Assembly: GCF_030463535.1 (NCBI RefSeq)
Contig: NC_132878.1
Coordinates: forward strand, 32,135,761-32,199,760
From: Salminus brasiliensis
Lineage: Eukaryota; Chordata; Actinopteri; Characiformes; Bryconidae
Reading direction: 5' to 3'
Length of the DNA: 64,000 nt
In this document: positions 50,834-63,966 of the stretch, piece after piece
How the letters are laid out: every line of letters starts with the position of its first letter
Numbering within the stretch: the first letter of the stretch is position 1
Position numbers and translations under genes: made by a program
The notes under the pieces: generated by a model
The model's input: only the letters and a program-made list of their open reading frames with translations
Database searches by the model: none
Told to the model about the DNA's origin: nothing

Positions 50834-53800
50834 GTTTATATATTATAATTGTTTTATATATTTATATAAATATAATTATGTATTACATTTCTCTTTATAA
50901 CTGTATTATTATTATTTTTTTTTACCATTTTCATTACTATTAATATTATTACTGTTGCTATTATTAGTATTATTCTAATTATTATTAGGTTAAGTGATTT
51001 AGTGTCTAGTGAATCCAACCTCTACAATAAATGATTGTTGTTATTATTATTATTATTATTATACCGTTTTGGAGCTGTTCCCTCTCCCTCTCCACGAGAA
51101 CCACCAGCGTCCTCCTTTCCTTGGCATCTTCTCCTTCACAATGCTCTCTACGGTGGCCTGTAAGGGACATGCACAGAGCCAAAACAATCACAACAACTGA
51201 AAAATCTGCAAAAAAAGCAAAAAAGACAAGATCATGCAGGGTGGGAGGAGCTACATTAGTAACCATGGAAACACACAGAGGAGGACGTAAACAGTCCAGT
51301 TATACAAGAGGGAAGAAACTCCAGCAGTGAATCAACACTGAAGCAGGAGAACTGAAAAATGAGGATGGAGGAACCGTGGGAAGGAGGGATCATATTGGAG
51401 GAGAGAGCAGAGGAGAGAGAAGAGGTTTACTGGGCTGGTGCAAAGGTTCTTTGAGTAAACACACATGCACATATAGGCACCCTAACCTTCAATACAACAT
51501 TCTATCATTTTAATACAGGTTGTGTTTACAATGTACCACCAGCAGAGGGTGCTGAGGGACCTGTGTCCACAATTCCATGTGTGTGATTGTGTATGTGTGT
51601 GTGGTTGTGGGTGAGTGTGTGGCACCTTTGGCAGTGGCTTCTGAAAGACTTGCATAGCCAGCAGGATTGGTGCAGCAGTACTCCAATTGTAATACCTACA
51701 CAAATAAAGAAGAATCTTATCTATATTTACACACACAACTGTATATATGTATATATACATCTATATATACAAACACAACACTCTATAACACACACATTCT
51801 TGAATACTTTGAGTTCTGTGCAGTTTTCTAGACTTCAAATATTCAATCTAAGAAGCTGTAAAAAGAAGCTTTAGTGTTATTGATATATTCATATATTCTG
51901 AATATCATCATTAATTTTGCTACAGCTTTCTGATAAATACCAACAGATCTTTTCATCATTCCAAAATGATCTGGATTATGAACAGTACACATAAAAAGCC
52001 TGTGTGGTGTGTGACTGATACAAGTCAAGGACATAGTAAATGCCCTGATGTATGAAAACGGACCATATTATGAAGCAGATGACTGATCCTGGATCAACAC
52101 TTCTTCTTTGGGACAATTAATAATTATGTTTCAGTCTCTGACAGGACAGGAAAAAACTTTTAAATGTTGTGTAAGTGTTTCTTACTTGGAGCCAATTTTG
52201 ACCACTAGGTTGGGGTCGTCTATGAGAGCCGGGTTTGCAGCAAACTGATTGTACGAAACTGCTTTCTCCTGAAAGTGCTCTAGAGAGGAGACAGGCAGAA
52301 AGACAGACACACACAGCCAACGATTTAGACAGAGACACAAATAAACACATGGACAGGTGAACTACCAACTTACACAAATATCAAAGCAGATGCAAATATA
52401 TAAATAAACAAATATGAAAAACTGAAAAAAAGTGTATTTAAACTGTCTTTAGTTGTAGTAAATTAACATTAAGATAAAATAAAATATAAATTATGTAACT
52501 TTTTATAAGTTGTCTCCAAAGTTCTGATAGATGTGTGCACTAGGAGTATTTACCTTTAGTGATCTCCCTGCTGTCAGTGAGTCCTCCACACAGAGAGAGG
52601 GCGATAGAGGGCAGGTCTGTGGTCTGTTCTGAGTAGCTGTCCACTCCACTGTCAGCTCCTGAGCTGCCCACAGACTGAGGAGACATGCTTATGGTGCGGG
52701 TGGTGTTTTCACAAGCCACACGCCCTGCACTGCTGCCCTCACTGTGGATACATATACACACACACATACAAGCGCAGTTATGGACAGGAAGGTGAAAGTG
52801 TTACAGCTGCACATGAGTGACAAAGTTGATCATTGCAATATCATTACATTATTCACATGGGTTTATGTTTAGTCATTTCCAGTTGCTAGGACTTTCACAT
52901 GATGCTACCAGTATTGGAAGGGTCCAGGTTAGCATGCTTTACTGTTTCTTCTCAAGCTGCCAGTAACGCATTAGACAGCTCAACACGCTTGGAGGAGAAG
53001 ACTTACTGCTAGTTCTGTTACATGGATGGACAGACAGACAGATACATAAACAGACACCTGTGCTGGAGGGAGGGTCATACCACCCAGAGAAAGTGAAGAA
53101 GGAGTGTTTCCACCTGGACTGCTTTTTTGAGGCACAAAACAAGGCAGCCAATCCAAAAGAAGCTTAGTTTAAATGTACTAGCCCTAAAAAGCATGTAACA
53201 GACTGTTGTTTCACAACTGTTCCATTCTAAGGATAAGAAATAAAATACCAGAAAAGATCAAGTAAAAATAGAATGAAAAAATGCTAAAAGTTAAGAAACG
53301 CACCTTTTTGGAAAGTATAGAGCAGCTACTTCTGGATCCAACTCGGTGATGTCATCCAGGTACACTCCATCAGAACCAAGATGACGGCTTCTCTTATCTG
53401 TAGGATACAGAGTAGACCTGAGCATAATTATACAACTCACTGTGACAGTGCAGAGACATAGAACTTCATGTTTTATTTAGAGGAAACGTCAACTGAACAT
53501 GGCTGATCTCTGACCTCAGATGCAGTCGATTTGTCAAGACAGGTTTGGTGTCTGAAGTTATGAGGTATCACTCCACATAAGACAACCAAAGACACAATTT
53601 ACATAGCAGTTGGAAGTACAGGAGTGATAAAAAGCGAAACATTATGTGGGTAATACTGTAATTCCAATTTTAGCTTAAAGGTTCTATCAGTATGTTTTTG
53701 CTAGATCATATTTAATAGCTTTTGAAGAGATACATTAAGATTTGGGGCATATGTTTACTGAGAAAAGTGAGACTGGTGACAGTCTAGGTTGAGTATTTTT

Positions 53801-54864
53801 AACAACGTTAGCCGAGAAACTAAAATCGCACACGTTAGATACCAAACATTTAACAAGTAATAGAAGCAATGGCCAGCTTTAATAAAAAAACAATAACAAT
53901 ATCAATAACAATATCATTCGGTCAGTTACCTTTTCTTTTGGACGGTGAATCAGTTTTACTTTGCTGGGATGGTCCTATAGCTGCTATAGCTCCCTCTTCA
54001 ACTTCTGATACTAAACGTGCTGCTAACATCGCTGTAGTCTCAGCATCCATTCTCACCGGCTCCGGGTCCTGTCCTTCAATCCCGCTCTGCACTGTCTTTA
54101 ACCTATTTCCTGCTGTGCTGTTTTCTGCCCCACCGGCTATATGATTAGAGTCCAGCCTCATTGGCTCTGCCTCGGCCTTCACGTGTTCTAACCCAGCCGC
54201 CTTGGCTGTAGTTGCTGTGGGGATGAACAGGCGCAGGGTTGTGGTATTGTCGGCATGGTGATGTCCGTTGGAGGCAGAGGCATCAGGGATGACTTTGAAG
54301 TGTGTGTTGTCGGAAACTGGGATGGAGACGGGACACACAGCTGGGGAGTCAGGCTTGGACGGCATGAAAGAAGGCTGTGGGTGACAGAAGTATTCATGAA
54401 TAAGCAATAAAAGCACATTGGGGCAGGCTGTAAAATTACTAATGAGACCTAGTCTAACGAGTCTGAGGTCAGGGATGATGGAGCTGTATCTGTTTCTGAT
54501 CCACTGTGCGGGTGTGTAAGCTGATTTGAGGTCTATACCTGGGGCAGTTCTCCCCAAGCCCACAGCATGGCTGGGTTCTGCTGCTTCTCCTCACCAGTTT
54601 TCGTGACCAGCTCAGAGTCACTCTTAGGTGAGCAGGGGCGAGAGACATTAGGGCTACAGGCAGAGAAAGAGATTGAGACAGAGAGAGATTGGTCAGGATT
54701 TTTCACAACTGCTGTCCACATGTGTGTGAGTATAAGTGTGTGTGCATATATACATACCTGTGCATAGGGGTCCAGTCTCCATCAGAGCGAGCATACACTG
54801 CATTCTGCTTATAAGAGCCACTGGGGCAATCATCGTTCATCATGTCCCTTGAAGAGGTCCTAAA

Positions 54865-54906
<42 letters not shown>

Positions 54907-57900
54907 AAACAAACCAGAAACATCTGTTTTTTGTATTCTGACTCATGAAAAATGCTCTCCTTTTACCTCTTTCTTTCTTCCCCTCACCCCTACATGTTAC
55001 TCGACCTACTTTTAGATGGAGGTAAACAGTGATCCTTAAATTTACTGTCAACACTGACTGCAAACATTCCAAGCCCAGTGGAGTGGAGTTCCTCTTACCC
55101 TCTCTCTCACTTACACACACAAGCATGTCTGAGAGATATTAAGACCTTACAAACATGGTGCTCATACGTATTTTCATATAATCATACAAGGACATGAGTA
55201 AATGTATTTTTCATCTGTATGGAAGGGCGCTGGCTTAGAGAACCTTAGAGAACCTTGTTGTAGGTCTGTGAACAGGGCTGTGGTATTTAAGGTATTTAAG
55301 AAGTGGCCTGTGCCTGCTTTTTTGATTTCTTCCCAAAAGTATCTTAGCACTAAGATCATAACTTCTGGAGAGTGTTCAGTGATATGATGCTCACACAACC
55401 ATTTAAGAATCCTCTTTTTAGGAAAGACTTGCTGTGAAATGAAGGAACCCTAAAGTAGCTGAATGCCAGGGACATCAAATTCAACACAAAACCTGCTGTC
55501 TACACGGGCAACATCCAGTGTTCAGCTATACAAGTCAAGTCTGTTCACTTTTCCACAGTAAGTCATTCGCCATCTAAAAACAACATTTGCAAGTCTGCAC
55601 CACCTTAACAAATATCTGGTGTGGTTTGAGCCAAATGAAAGAAGTCTGTGGGCCCGTACTTACTGAAAAAAATTGTGTGACTGACTTCTAATGTGTTTTA
55701 GTAATATAAGCCTCACCACTCCTGGGCACAAATTAAGTGGTCAAATATGGACACTAAGCATGTCTTGGCATGAAAAACTGTCCCTTTTGATCAGCCAATG
55801 TTTTATTGTTACGTCATATTCAATAATAAGTGCTAACTTGAGCTTGGGTGCTTGCAGTGAATCTAAGAACAAAGGCAGCATTTACATAAGAGCACTTTAG
55901 AGAATAACAAGTACACCTAGAGATGGGCGATAGGGTAAAAATAATATATTACAACATTTAAAGACCTTTTCACGCTACACTGTTTGTAATGAAATGCACA
56001 GTTGATCAGTGTTCTTCAAGCACTGACGATATCCTTGACACACTTAGAAAAGCATATTGTGTATTAAAATAATGAAATTACACACCCTCAAGTGTACATA
56101 CATGAGTGACAGTGATAGTGATAGTAAGCATATGGTGGTTGTTATGCCTTGATTTACAAGTGGGGCATTCCATAAGTAGCTTTTTAACTACTTCCCCCTA
56201 TAAGAGTACATATGTGTGTATGAATGGTACAAATAGATTCACGTTCTTGTAAAACAAAGAGAGTGTGAAAGAGAGTCAGAGAAAGGAAAACAGAAGAGGA
56301 TGTGGTGAATCTGGACAGTTTCATTCTCTCTCAGTACAGCATATGATCAGTCGTTGTTTGTTCATTTGTCTGCTGTAAACACACATGCACGTCTCTCACC
56401 TCTTCTCACCACACTGTACCGGTAAAGCATGTGCCTTATCTTTTTCTTGTCTGCTAATTGGTCTGCTATAAGCAAAGACGCATACACACACTTGTGCATA
56501 CATCACACTCATACACTTCTAGCTCCTTCAGTTTGTCTATTTTGTACCGGTGCATTTCGTTCCACATTACACACACTGCTAACTGATAATTCCTACACTT
56601 GCAATAACGTCTACATTACAGGACATGACACAGCCTTCTGCGATAACACCTGAATGGCCGAACCAAAAAGTCCCTGCATCCGCCTGATCATTGGCTGCTT
56701 GTAGCAAAACTGAAACTGCAGTTGTGAAACAGTGGCAAGGCCAAACAGCAGCACATTTTCCCTTTTATCTGATCTTCTCTTTTAACAGCATGAATTCACT
56801 AAGCTCAGTGCTATATAAATGCACATTTACAGATACCTGATTTGTAACAATGTCGTTTTCTATATGTAGGTGTCACAAACTCCTATATCGCAAACAAACG
56901 CATTGTACTGTATGTACAGTACGTACCAGAAGGAGTGCTATGCAATGATATACATTGGCTGTGCTGTGGCCATAGGCACAAGCAATGCCATAGAAGAAGC
57001 ACCTTTGGTTCCATTAAAAACATATTTTAAAAGAAATGTATGAGTGTGAAAAGTCTGTTCTGTCAAGGTAAGGTTTTTAGACCTTTATTGGTCCTTCACA
57101 CTCACATGTTTTCTACAAATGTGGTTCTTTATGGAACCAAAGGTGGTTCTCCATGGCATTGCAAAAAAACCCTGAAGCACTATTATTTTGATGGGATTAG
57201 TTTTACATGTACAATAATGACATTTAGTGTGAAAATTAGCTACATGGTTCTAAGATGTGTGTAGGCTATAGGCTACGCTACACAAGGATTTGCTGATGAA
57301 AGCAGACTGAAGCATCACGCCTCTGGGAAGTCCTTTAGTTGGTCTTCTGGATTTGAGGTTTGTCACAGACTTGAGGTACCTGTGCCATGCATATGGTGGT
57401 TGTTGCCTTGAATTGCAAGTGGGGCATTCCAGCAGTAGCTTTTTAACTACTTCCCCCTATAAGAGACGGAACTAAAATTATGAGAAACTTCAGTAATAAT
57501 TACATTACCTCACCTCCCTATGTTAAACTAATCCTATCCGAATAGGGCTTTTGAGTGAATAGTTCTAAAACTGATATTTATTCGAGTTTTACACAAGAAC
57601 TGATTAACAAGAAACTCTGACTGTTGCTATTTACATCCACAAAGACAAATAGCACTAATCTGGACCACTGCTGTACTTAATGTTAAACACTGAGTTATTC
57701 AGCTTTTGGTTCTCCACTTTGTGGATCAGCTTCTCCTCTTTCGTGTTTGGCTGACTTAACTGTGTTTTGATGAAAGTCGTCTGCTTTCACCACAGTGTTT
57801 TTGTTTAGGTGGAACATCAGCATGACGCTTCAAACTCAAAAGCGGGCTGGTGGTGGTTGTAGAGAGCTTTGTTGCTTGTAATGGCAGTATTTTAGTTTTG

Positions 57901-60900
57901 TCATTGACACTTGCTCACATTGCTTGTTGTTAGAACACAATATGAACTTATTTTAAGTCCTTCTCACCAAGATTGTTAATCTTCATTTTCAACTTCTTAT
58001 TGTTGCTAGGCTACAGACAAATAAGGCAGGCTGATAGAGATATCAGTAGAGCGTGCAGTCATTGGGAAATTAGCATGCATCTCAGTCAGTCACACTGTGA
58101 GGCTGGAACTAACTGAGGTACAAATGTGCTTTTCACTAAACTTTACAATGATCAATACTAATTAGTTCCAGAGTAATGAGAAATGTGTTTGTGGGAAACT
58201 ATTGCAGTGCATTCAACAATAAAGGCAGCATGAAGCTTCTTTTATACAGTGATATAAAACTAACGACTAATGTGGGTAAGTCACACTGCTCGTGTAGCTG
58301 CTGGTGCCTGACTGTATTTTATTTTGGGTTCAAAAAAGCATTAAGAAGGTGGTGATTCAACTTCATCAATGTTGCGATGTTAAAATTGATTCAAAATAAA
58401 CATAAAGCCCCCCCTCCCCACTACAGTTCCAGTGTTTAAAAAAATATTCAGACACCAATCACATACTTAACATAGTATTGATTAATAGTATTAATCCTAA
58501 TCTTAACCAATTCGGGAGGTCAGAGATTTGCAGCTCTACCTGTTACAGTCAGTAGTGTGGTCGTCTCCCTCATTGGAGCTGATGTCGATGGTGAAAACGT
58601 CTTCGTCCTCAGAGTACTCTGCGCTGGGTTCTCGCCTCACACTGTCCACTTTAGACTTCCTCCTCCTCTTTCTTCTCTTCTTCACCGCACCGCTCTCAGT
58701 GCCAGATAGGGATGGCCCCAGGGTCTGGACGGAGGAGCTCATCATCACTGCAGCATCGGACAGGATGGGAGAGGTGGCCAGGTATGAAGGCACCACTTCC
58801 TGCAGGGGGACAAACAGCAGGGATGTGTAGCATTGAAAGTAAAATGATGCACTGAATTCACTTGTTTCTAATGTGCCGATCATTTCCACCTGAGCAAAAT
58901 AGAACCTCCCTCTGCCCCCAACCACTCAGCATGATGCTAGCCAGTGCAGGTGTCTGTTAAGCAGTATTGGCAGTAAGAGTTACCCTCCAAGCCCATTGAG
59001 CTACAATTACATTGCTTTAGCAGCAGTTTTAGAAGATGCAGTGGACCTTTACATGTCAGAGGCAGCATCCCAGTGCTGGTATCATTGTATGACAGGAACT
59101 GAGGAAAGATTCTACTTTTTCCTGATGTTAAAAGGGTTTTGGTTGTAAATGAAATATCTCTAGACGGTCTGAAATGGGATGACTTGTCCACAGTACTGTA
59201 TTTGCATGTGCACAATACTATATTCATGTCAGATGAGGTAACGAGTATTATAATGTATTGAGGCCTATGACTTATGTGCCAAAAAAGTAGAAGTGGAATT
59301 TGTGCAACACGTTTTTTCCACACAAGCTGAGAGATACAGAACCATCACTGAAAGTGAAAGAAGTATGTAGACTGAAGTGGCACAGTAGTATTAGTAGGAT
59401 TTTACACAAATATGTAGAATGACACAGTTCTCACCAGCGTTATTCCGGCTGCTTCTGTAAAGTTACATACTGCAGTTAACAGCATGCCGAGCTAAAAACT
59501 ACACACTGTTGGCTTTTTTATTACTGTGTCTTTAAGAATCATGTACTAGCTCTGTTCTGATTGGCTACTTTTTACTATTTTGTGCATTTGTTTCATATAA
59601 AATACTAAATCTGGACTAGAAATTAACCAATAGAAACGTTGTTTTTCCTTCTATGAAGTTGCTGTTTGAGATAGTAGCAACATATAGATATGTGTGTGTG
59701 TGTGTGTGTGTGTGGCCCAAGGTGGAACTTTTCATCCTGGTTCTACAACAGTAGGCTTGTATGCAGTCACAGCAGACAAAAGGGTTTAGTTCTGAACCTG
59801 TAGAAAGCATGCTAAGGTTAAGAAAGACCACTGACCTTTCTGGTTGGGAAGCCATAGCACAAGACCGACAAAGATGACTTTGCACAGTCTGAATGTGCCT
59901 ATGTGTTTGTGTGTGTGTTTGTGGTGTGTAAATATGGTGCTTTGGGAGATATGTGCTAAACCCAAACACAGAACGAACACTGCAGATGTGCTAAACACAA
60001 GGAGAGTCTGACTGTGGTCAGTGTCAATAATCGGCTCTACTGAGGCCTTACAGAGGCATTATCACCACATAATTAAGCGTTCAGTCATGCAAGAATATCA
60101 ATGAATAAAAATATAAATATAATTAGAAATGAACACCACACTACAGTCATACAATGGCACTTCGGGCACATTTGAAGTTTGGTGCCTAGCTGTCCTTGTT
60201 TGTGTGAGAAAAGACACATTTCAGTGTATTCAAAAATGTAAAGGAATAGTTCCAACAATACCAAACCAAACTAACATGATTTTTAAAATCATAATCATAC
60301 TGAATCACTTGGATGTCACTCTTAAATGGTTCCTAAAATTCTATAGAATTCTACCTAGAACCATAACAACAGCACAGAACCATATGGATGCTTAAACTGT
60401 ACTTTGCCTGGCTGAAGCGTTCTCGTTTCTTTATGTTGGACTTTTTTTTAACAAACTCATATCAGTGTAAAATGAAATGAAATGAAAACAAAAACAAAAT
60501 GATACAAACACACTAATTTATCTTTGTGTGAAAACAAGTTACACCAATTAGTTACCACATCTCATACCTCCTAACAGAGAAGTTTATTGGTTAAAACATT
60601 TACTTTTTTACTTGTATGTTGTCGAGTGTTTAAATGTTGACACTTTTCTGACACCTTTTGACTTTCACAAGCATATGCTTGGCTCTATTCTTCCACTTTC
60701 AATAGGGTCATTAACAGCCTACTCAACTTACAACAATATACTTTTGCAAGTATAGTTTGAATGGACTTAATCCAATCTTTGCTAGTGCATTCACAATCTG
60801 AAACAGTTTAGCTTTTAGTTAAATGTTGTACTGTATATATACCCTGTATATGTAGTAGGGCTACACAATATTGTAATATTGTATGCGGTATATACAACAT

Positions 60901-63900
60901 TACTAAATACATTACCAAATTATTTTCACCAGATTTCTCCAGAAGTCAATGATCCAACATGTTATAATATTAATATGATGCAGGATTGGAGTGAAATAAA
61001 TGATACTGGGCAGATTTAATATGCCTCTGGTAGATATGTCATGGACAATGAAAACAGTGTAAATATATATATATATATATATAGCCTCCAGTATACAATA
61101 TACTACAATATACACATATGAGGTTTAAATCAGTGTGGAAATAAGCCAAGCTGTTAGTGTTGTAGCACAGTGGTGGTGTAAAGCAGAGTCTAGTTCTACA
61201 AATGCAGTAGAGAGAGAGAGAGCCATTCATTGATAAAGCTGTTTTTTAATGGATCTTGGGCGAGAATTATTCTGAGCTCAGTTTCAACAAAGGCTTCTCT
61301 GTCACTCACCTGGGCAGAAACCAAAAGACACAGGGCCCTGACCCAGCCTGAACTTTATAATAACACACAAACGCACACATGCACACTGTTAAATCAATAA
61401 TGTTAGTGTTAAATTAATTTAACACAAATAAATAAACAAATATGCTGTGTACACACACAAGTCTCAGGCAGCCTCACATACTTAAGCCAGCTCTGTGAAG
61501 ACCATATCATCACCTAAGACCTGTTTAATTTATAGGTTTATATTCATTTGAGCAATTTGCTCATAATAAACTTATATACATGCTTTGATTTTGAAGCATC
61601 AGAACAAACACAACATCTGCAACACACAGACAAGTTGATTTCACAGTGGAGAATTGAATTCTGATCGATTGCGTAATGTATTTCTTTAAAGGAAGCAGCA
61701 CTAAGATGGGAAGACAGCAGTGGAACAGCTGATGGGGTGAAAAACAGAAGTAAGTTTTTCTGTTCTGCTGACGCTGGTTCCTCAGAGATTTGGACAACAG
61801 AGTTCTGTAACATGCCAGTGAAACCTCAATGCTCTGCTCAGAAGACACCACACAGAGCTGCAGTTTAAAGCGTAACACTGTATGAACCAAAGAAAATTTG
61901 CACCTCGTAACTCTTAAACTAGGTCACTTAGGACTAGTCATTTCAGGTGTACTCTTTAAAAGGAGCTAAAGCAGGCAGTGGTCACTTCTATTCTTTGTTA
62001 GCTATGTTAGCTTTAACCCCGGTCTGGGAACAGAGCATATATGAGATCAATGTAGGATATATTTGGAGCTTATTTTCATACTGTACTGATTTTCAAAACA
62101 GATTCAGGCTAAAATCCAGGACATGGTGAAGGGAGAACTGTTCCAGGGTTCAGTGTAGCTGAGTTAGCAGAGGCCTCTTGTTCCTCCACCTGATGGCTAT
62201 AAATAGAACACATCTCTGCAGCACATTAATAATTTCAAATGCTGGACTACAGCAGGGCCTCTACTCTACTTTTCACAACATCCACACTGTTGATTTCTCA
62301 ACATTTAGTTTTTTACAGCATCCATTTGTTCATGTAACATTTTGTTTGTCTGCCTTAAAAATGTTAAGAGTAGTACGGTTATTAACAGCACGTAAAGCTT
62401 GCATCCCAGTATGTAAGGTCTACTCTAAAGTTACCGCTGTGGTAAAGCAAATCAACAGCAAATCAAAACTGACATATTAATGACCAAAGAAGCTGAAGTG
62501 CTGTTTTGTGAGTCAAACGCAACAAGACAAGACAAGACAAATAAGTAAAAGAAAAAGCATTGATAGATATCACAGGCAGTTTTAGCGCTGGACATGAACT
62601 GCATGCTGCCAACTGAATGATCCTTATTAAAAGCTATTCTGTTTTACTGAGCTCTGAAAAAGTTATAATGTTTGCCATGATGGTCAAAGCACACAGATCA
62701 GAAGGAGCTTTTAAATATACAGATTAATCAGCTGAGTGTGTGTATGAGCACCTGATCTGATCTGTGACACCAAAGGTGGAATCATTTATAGAAAAGATTC
62801 CAGCTTCTGACTGGGACATTTACCATTAAATTCATTCATGTGGACGTTTTTGCATGACAGTGTGGTTTATGAATTGTTAACAACCCATACAAATGAATGT
62901 GCTAGAATTCTTGGTAACAATATCCTTGTGTGTGAATGAGAGAATGTGCTACTGGAATGTTAAACATTACAGTGACTGTGGCAATGCATTTTATCAATCT
63001 GACCCATTGATTATTGCTACCTTAAGATGAAACACAATCTTTTTTTTGAGTGTATGTGTGTGCATGCTTCTACTTATGACCTTGTTCTTATGTCTGTAAG
63101 TGTACAAAATCAGGTTAAAGTGGCTGGATGTGTGCTGTGTTTACTGTAACTGTACAATACCTAAAGAGTTAATCCTCTACTAACTCACACTAAACACTTC
63201 ATATTCTGCTCTAGAATGCTGGATTAGGAATAATATCCTAAAGTACCAAGTACTCTGCTGCCTGTATTTCACTATATAACCCTAATGCATTTCACATGTT
63301 CCCCTACACTGGAATCTACTGTACATACGTTTCCCAGCTTGGAACAGTGCTGTTACAATGTTGTGGGTTGGATGGTTTGTGTGTTGCAGTGGTGTGGGCG
63401 ATGACTTGTTATTGACAGTTTGATGATAAATCACATGGGTGCTGAGAACGCATCCTTGAAGGACTGATCATAAGGTCTGCCTGTGGGCTGTGTGAGACAT
63501 ATTCATGTGTTGCGTGCGTCGCTTCTCTACCTGATCGTTCTCTGTCTGCTTGACGAAAAAGGCCTCGCCGTTCTCTCCTAGCTTCATGTGCAAATTCACA
63601 GGCTCTCCATTCACTTCTATATCCACCTAGACAAGAAAAGGTACAGGTAATTTTATTAAATCTGTCTTGATCTTTACATAAAAGCTTAAAGCCTTGGATG
63701 GGGCCCAATTATTTGCTTTTACAACAACTACACGAAAGAATGCTATATGCAGTAACAGGACTCACCACTTTCTCCCGGGATCGCAGCACGCCCATCTTGC
63801 CGAAGCGAACGTGGAAAGGTGAGCACTGCAGAGAGCCATCCGGCTGCCGCACCACGATGATGTCTATACAGCCCGAGAGGGTGGCGGGGTTCAGCCCCCG

Positions 63901-63957
63901 GTACAGCTCCTTCACCTGCACAAACACCTGTCCTGCCAACTGCCCAACGTAGTTCAT
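46958..63957 (-). CDS. lpin1: Phosphatidate phosphatase lipin 1
   Basis: Converts phosphatidate to diacylglycerol (Mg2+-dependent) and can act as a nuclear coregulator. Minus-strand coding exons are 63957-63766, 63626-63531, 58799-58540, 54859-54758, 54653-54539, 54374-53930, 53397-53304, 52741-52554, 52279-52186, 51695-51626, 51157-51065, 50607-50540, 49933-49795, 49636-49488, 49286-49200, 48876-48724, 47821-47707, 47576-47473 and 47120-46958. All phases agree and give 908 residues plus TGA (human about 890). The order is N-LIP starting [12 protein letters not shown], a basic nuclear signal [11 protein letters not shown] (about 136-146), [25 protein letters not shown], catalytic DIDGT (695-699) and LGHIL (706-710). 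[20 protein letters not shown] and the end around DFPCSDT favour lipin 1 over 2 or 3. The first coding exon has a splice acceptor upstream, so 5'UTR exons lie outside. Confidence 0.96.
47473..49636 (-). other. lpin1: lpin1 C-LIP (HAD-type phosphatase) exons
   Basis: Exons 49636-49488 to 47576-47473 encode the catalytic half. ISDIDGTIT is the DxDxT nucleophile motif, followed by [35 protein letters not shown] and [12 protein letters not shown]. No stop or missing motif residue was seen. The Ala-Gly in GMAGMTRG is GMADMTRG in human. Confidence 0.94.
50782..50830. repeat. (TA)n microsatellite in lpin1 intron
   Basis: About 24 TA units in the intron 51064-50608, followed by more AT-rich sequence and a TTA run near 51041-51061, directly beside the donor at 51064. 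Confidence 0.95.
53519..53856. mobile_element. MITE, same family as 37591-37972
   Basis: Left GATGCAGTCGATTTGTCAAG, then ACAGGTTTGGTGTCTGAAG. The right end AGATACCAAACATTTAACAA is the inverted partner. It lies in the lpin1 intron 54538... to 53398 side, upstream of exon 53397-53304. Confidence 0.7.
54868..54902. repeat. (CA)n microsatellite beside an lpin1 acceptor
   Basis: CA run on the plus strand (TG on the coding strand) that ends seven bases upstream of the acceptor TTTAG for exon 54859-54758. The coding-strand TG run stands in the place of a usual pyrimidine tract. Confidence 0.9.
56128..56206. repeat. 78-bp repeat, copy 1 (lpin1 intron)
   Basis: GCATATGGTGGTTGTTATGC through AACTACTTCCCCCTATAAGA. 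It matches 57389-57465 with a few differences. No inverted ends noted. Confidence 0.8.
56981..57162. mobile_element. MITE with 31-bp inverted ends
   Basis: GCAATGCCATAGAAGAAGCA, then CCTTTGGTTCCA on the left. On the right TGGAACCAAAGGTGGTTCTC, then CATGGCATTGC. Whole length is 182 bases, with no ORF. A weakly related AATGGTTCCTA stretch lies near 60320. Confidence 0.85.
57389..57465. repeat. 78-bp repeat, copy 2 (lpin1 intron)
   Basis: Same segment 1.26 kb away in the same orientation; TTGCCTTGAATTGCAAGTGG replaces the matching stretch of copy 1. Confidence 0.8.
58800..63530 (-). other. Largest lpin1 intron, no supported gene inside
   Basis: A 4.7-kb intron. It holds a TG run (59691-59714), a TA run (61060-61083) and an AGAG run near 61210. 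Otherwise it is AT-rich with short spurious frames. I found no convincing alternative exon. Confidence 0.6.
63531..63957 (-). other. lpin1: lpin1 N-LIP domain exons
   Basis: Two exons encode the first 96 residues: [48 protein letters not shown] and then VDIEVNG and [14 protein letters not shown]. This is the highly conserved lipin N-terminal domain, needed for phosphatase activity. Confidence 0.95.
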
Positions 63958-63966
63958 GGTCTGACT
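63958..63966 (-). other. lpin1: lpin1 5'UTR remainder and upstream splice acceptor
   Basis: Minus strand reads TGTGTATAG then AGTCAGACC then ATG. The pyrimidine/GT-rich tract and AG at 63968-63967 look like an acceptor, leaving nine untranslated bases in this exon. Confidence 0.7.

Larger units (their letters stand above)
54910..58530 (-). other. Large lpin1 intron (58539-54860), mostly unremarkable
   Basis: Apart from the two 78-bp repeat copies and the MITE listed separately, I saw AT-rich sequence with no supported exon, RNA gene or ORF. Confidence 0.6.

Noticed and set aside
46958..63957. Assignment as lpin2 or lpin3
   Set aside because: The [20 protein letters not shown] and DFPCSDT segments and the overall length fit lipin 1.
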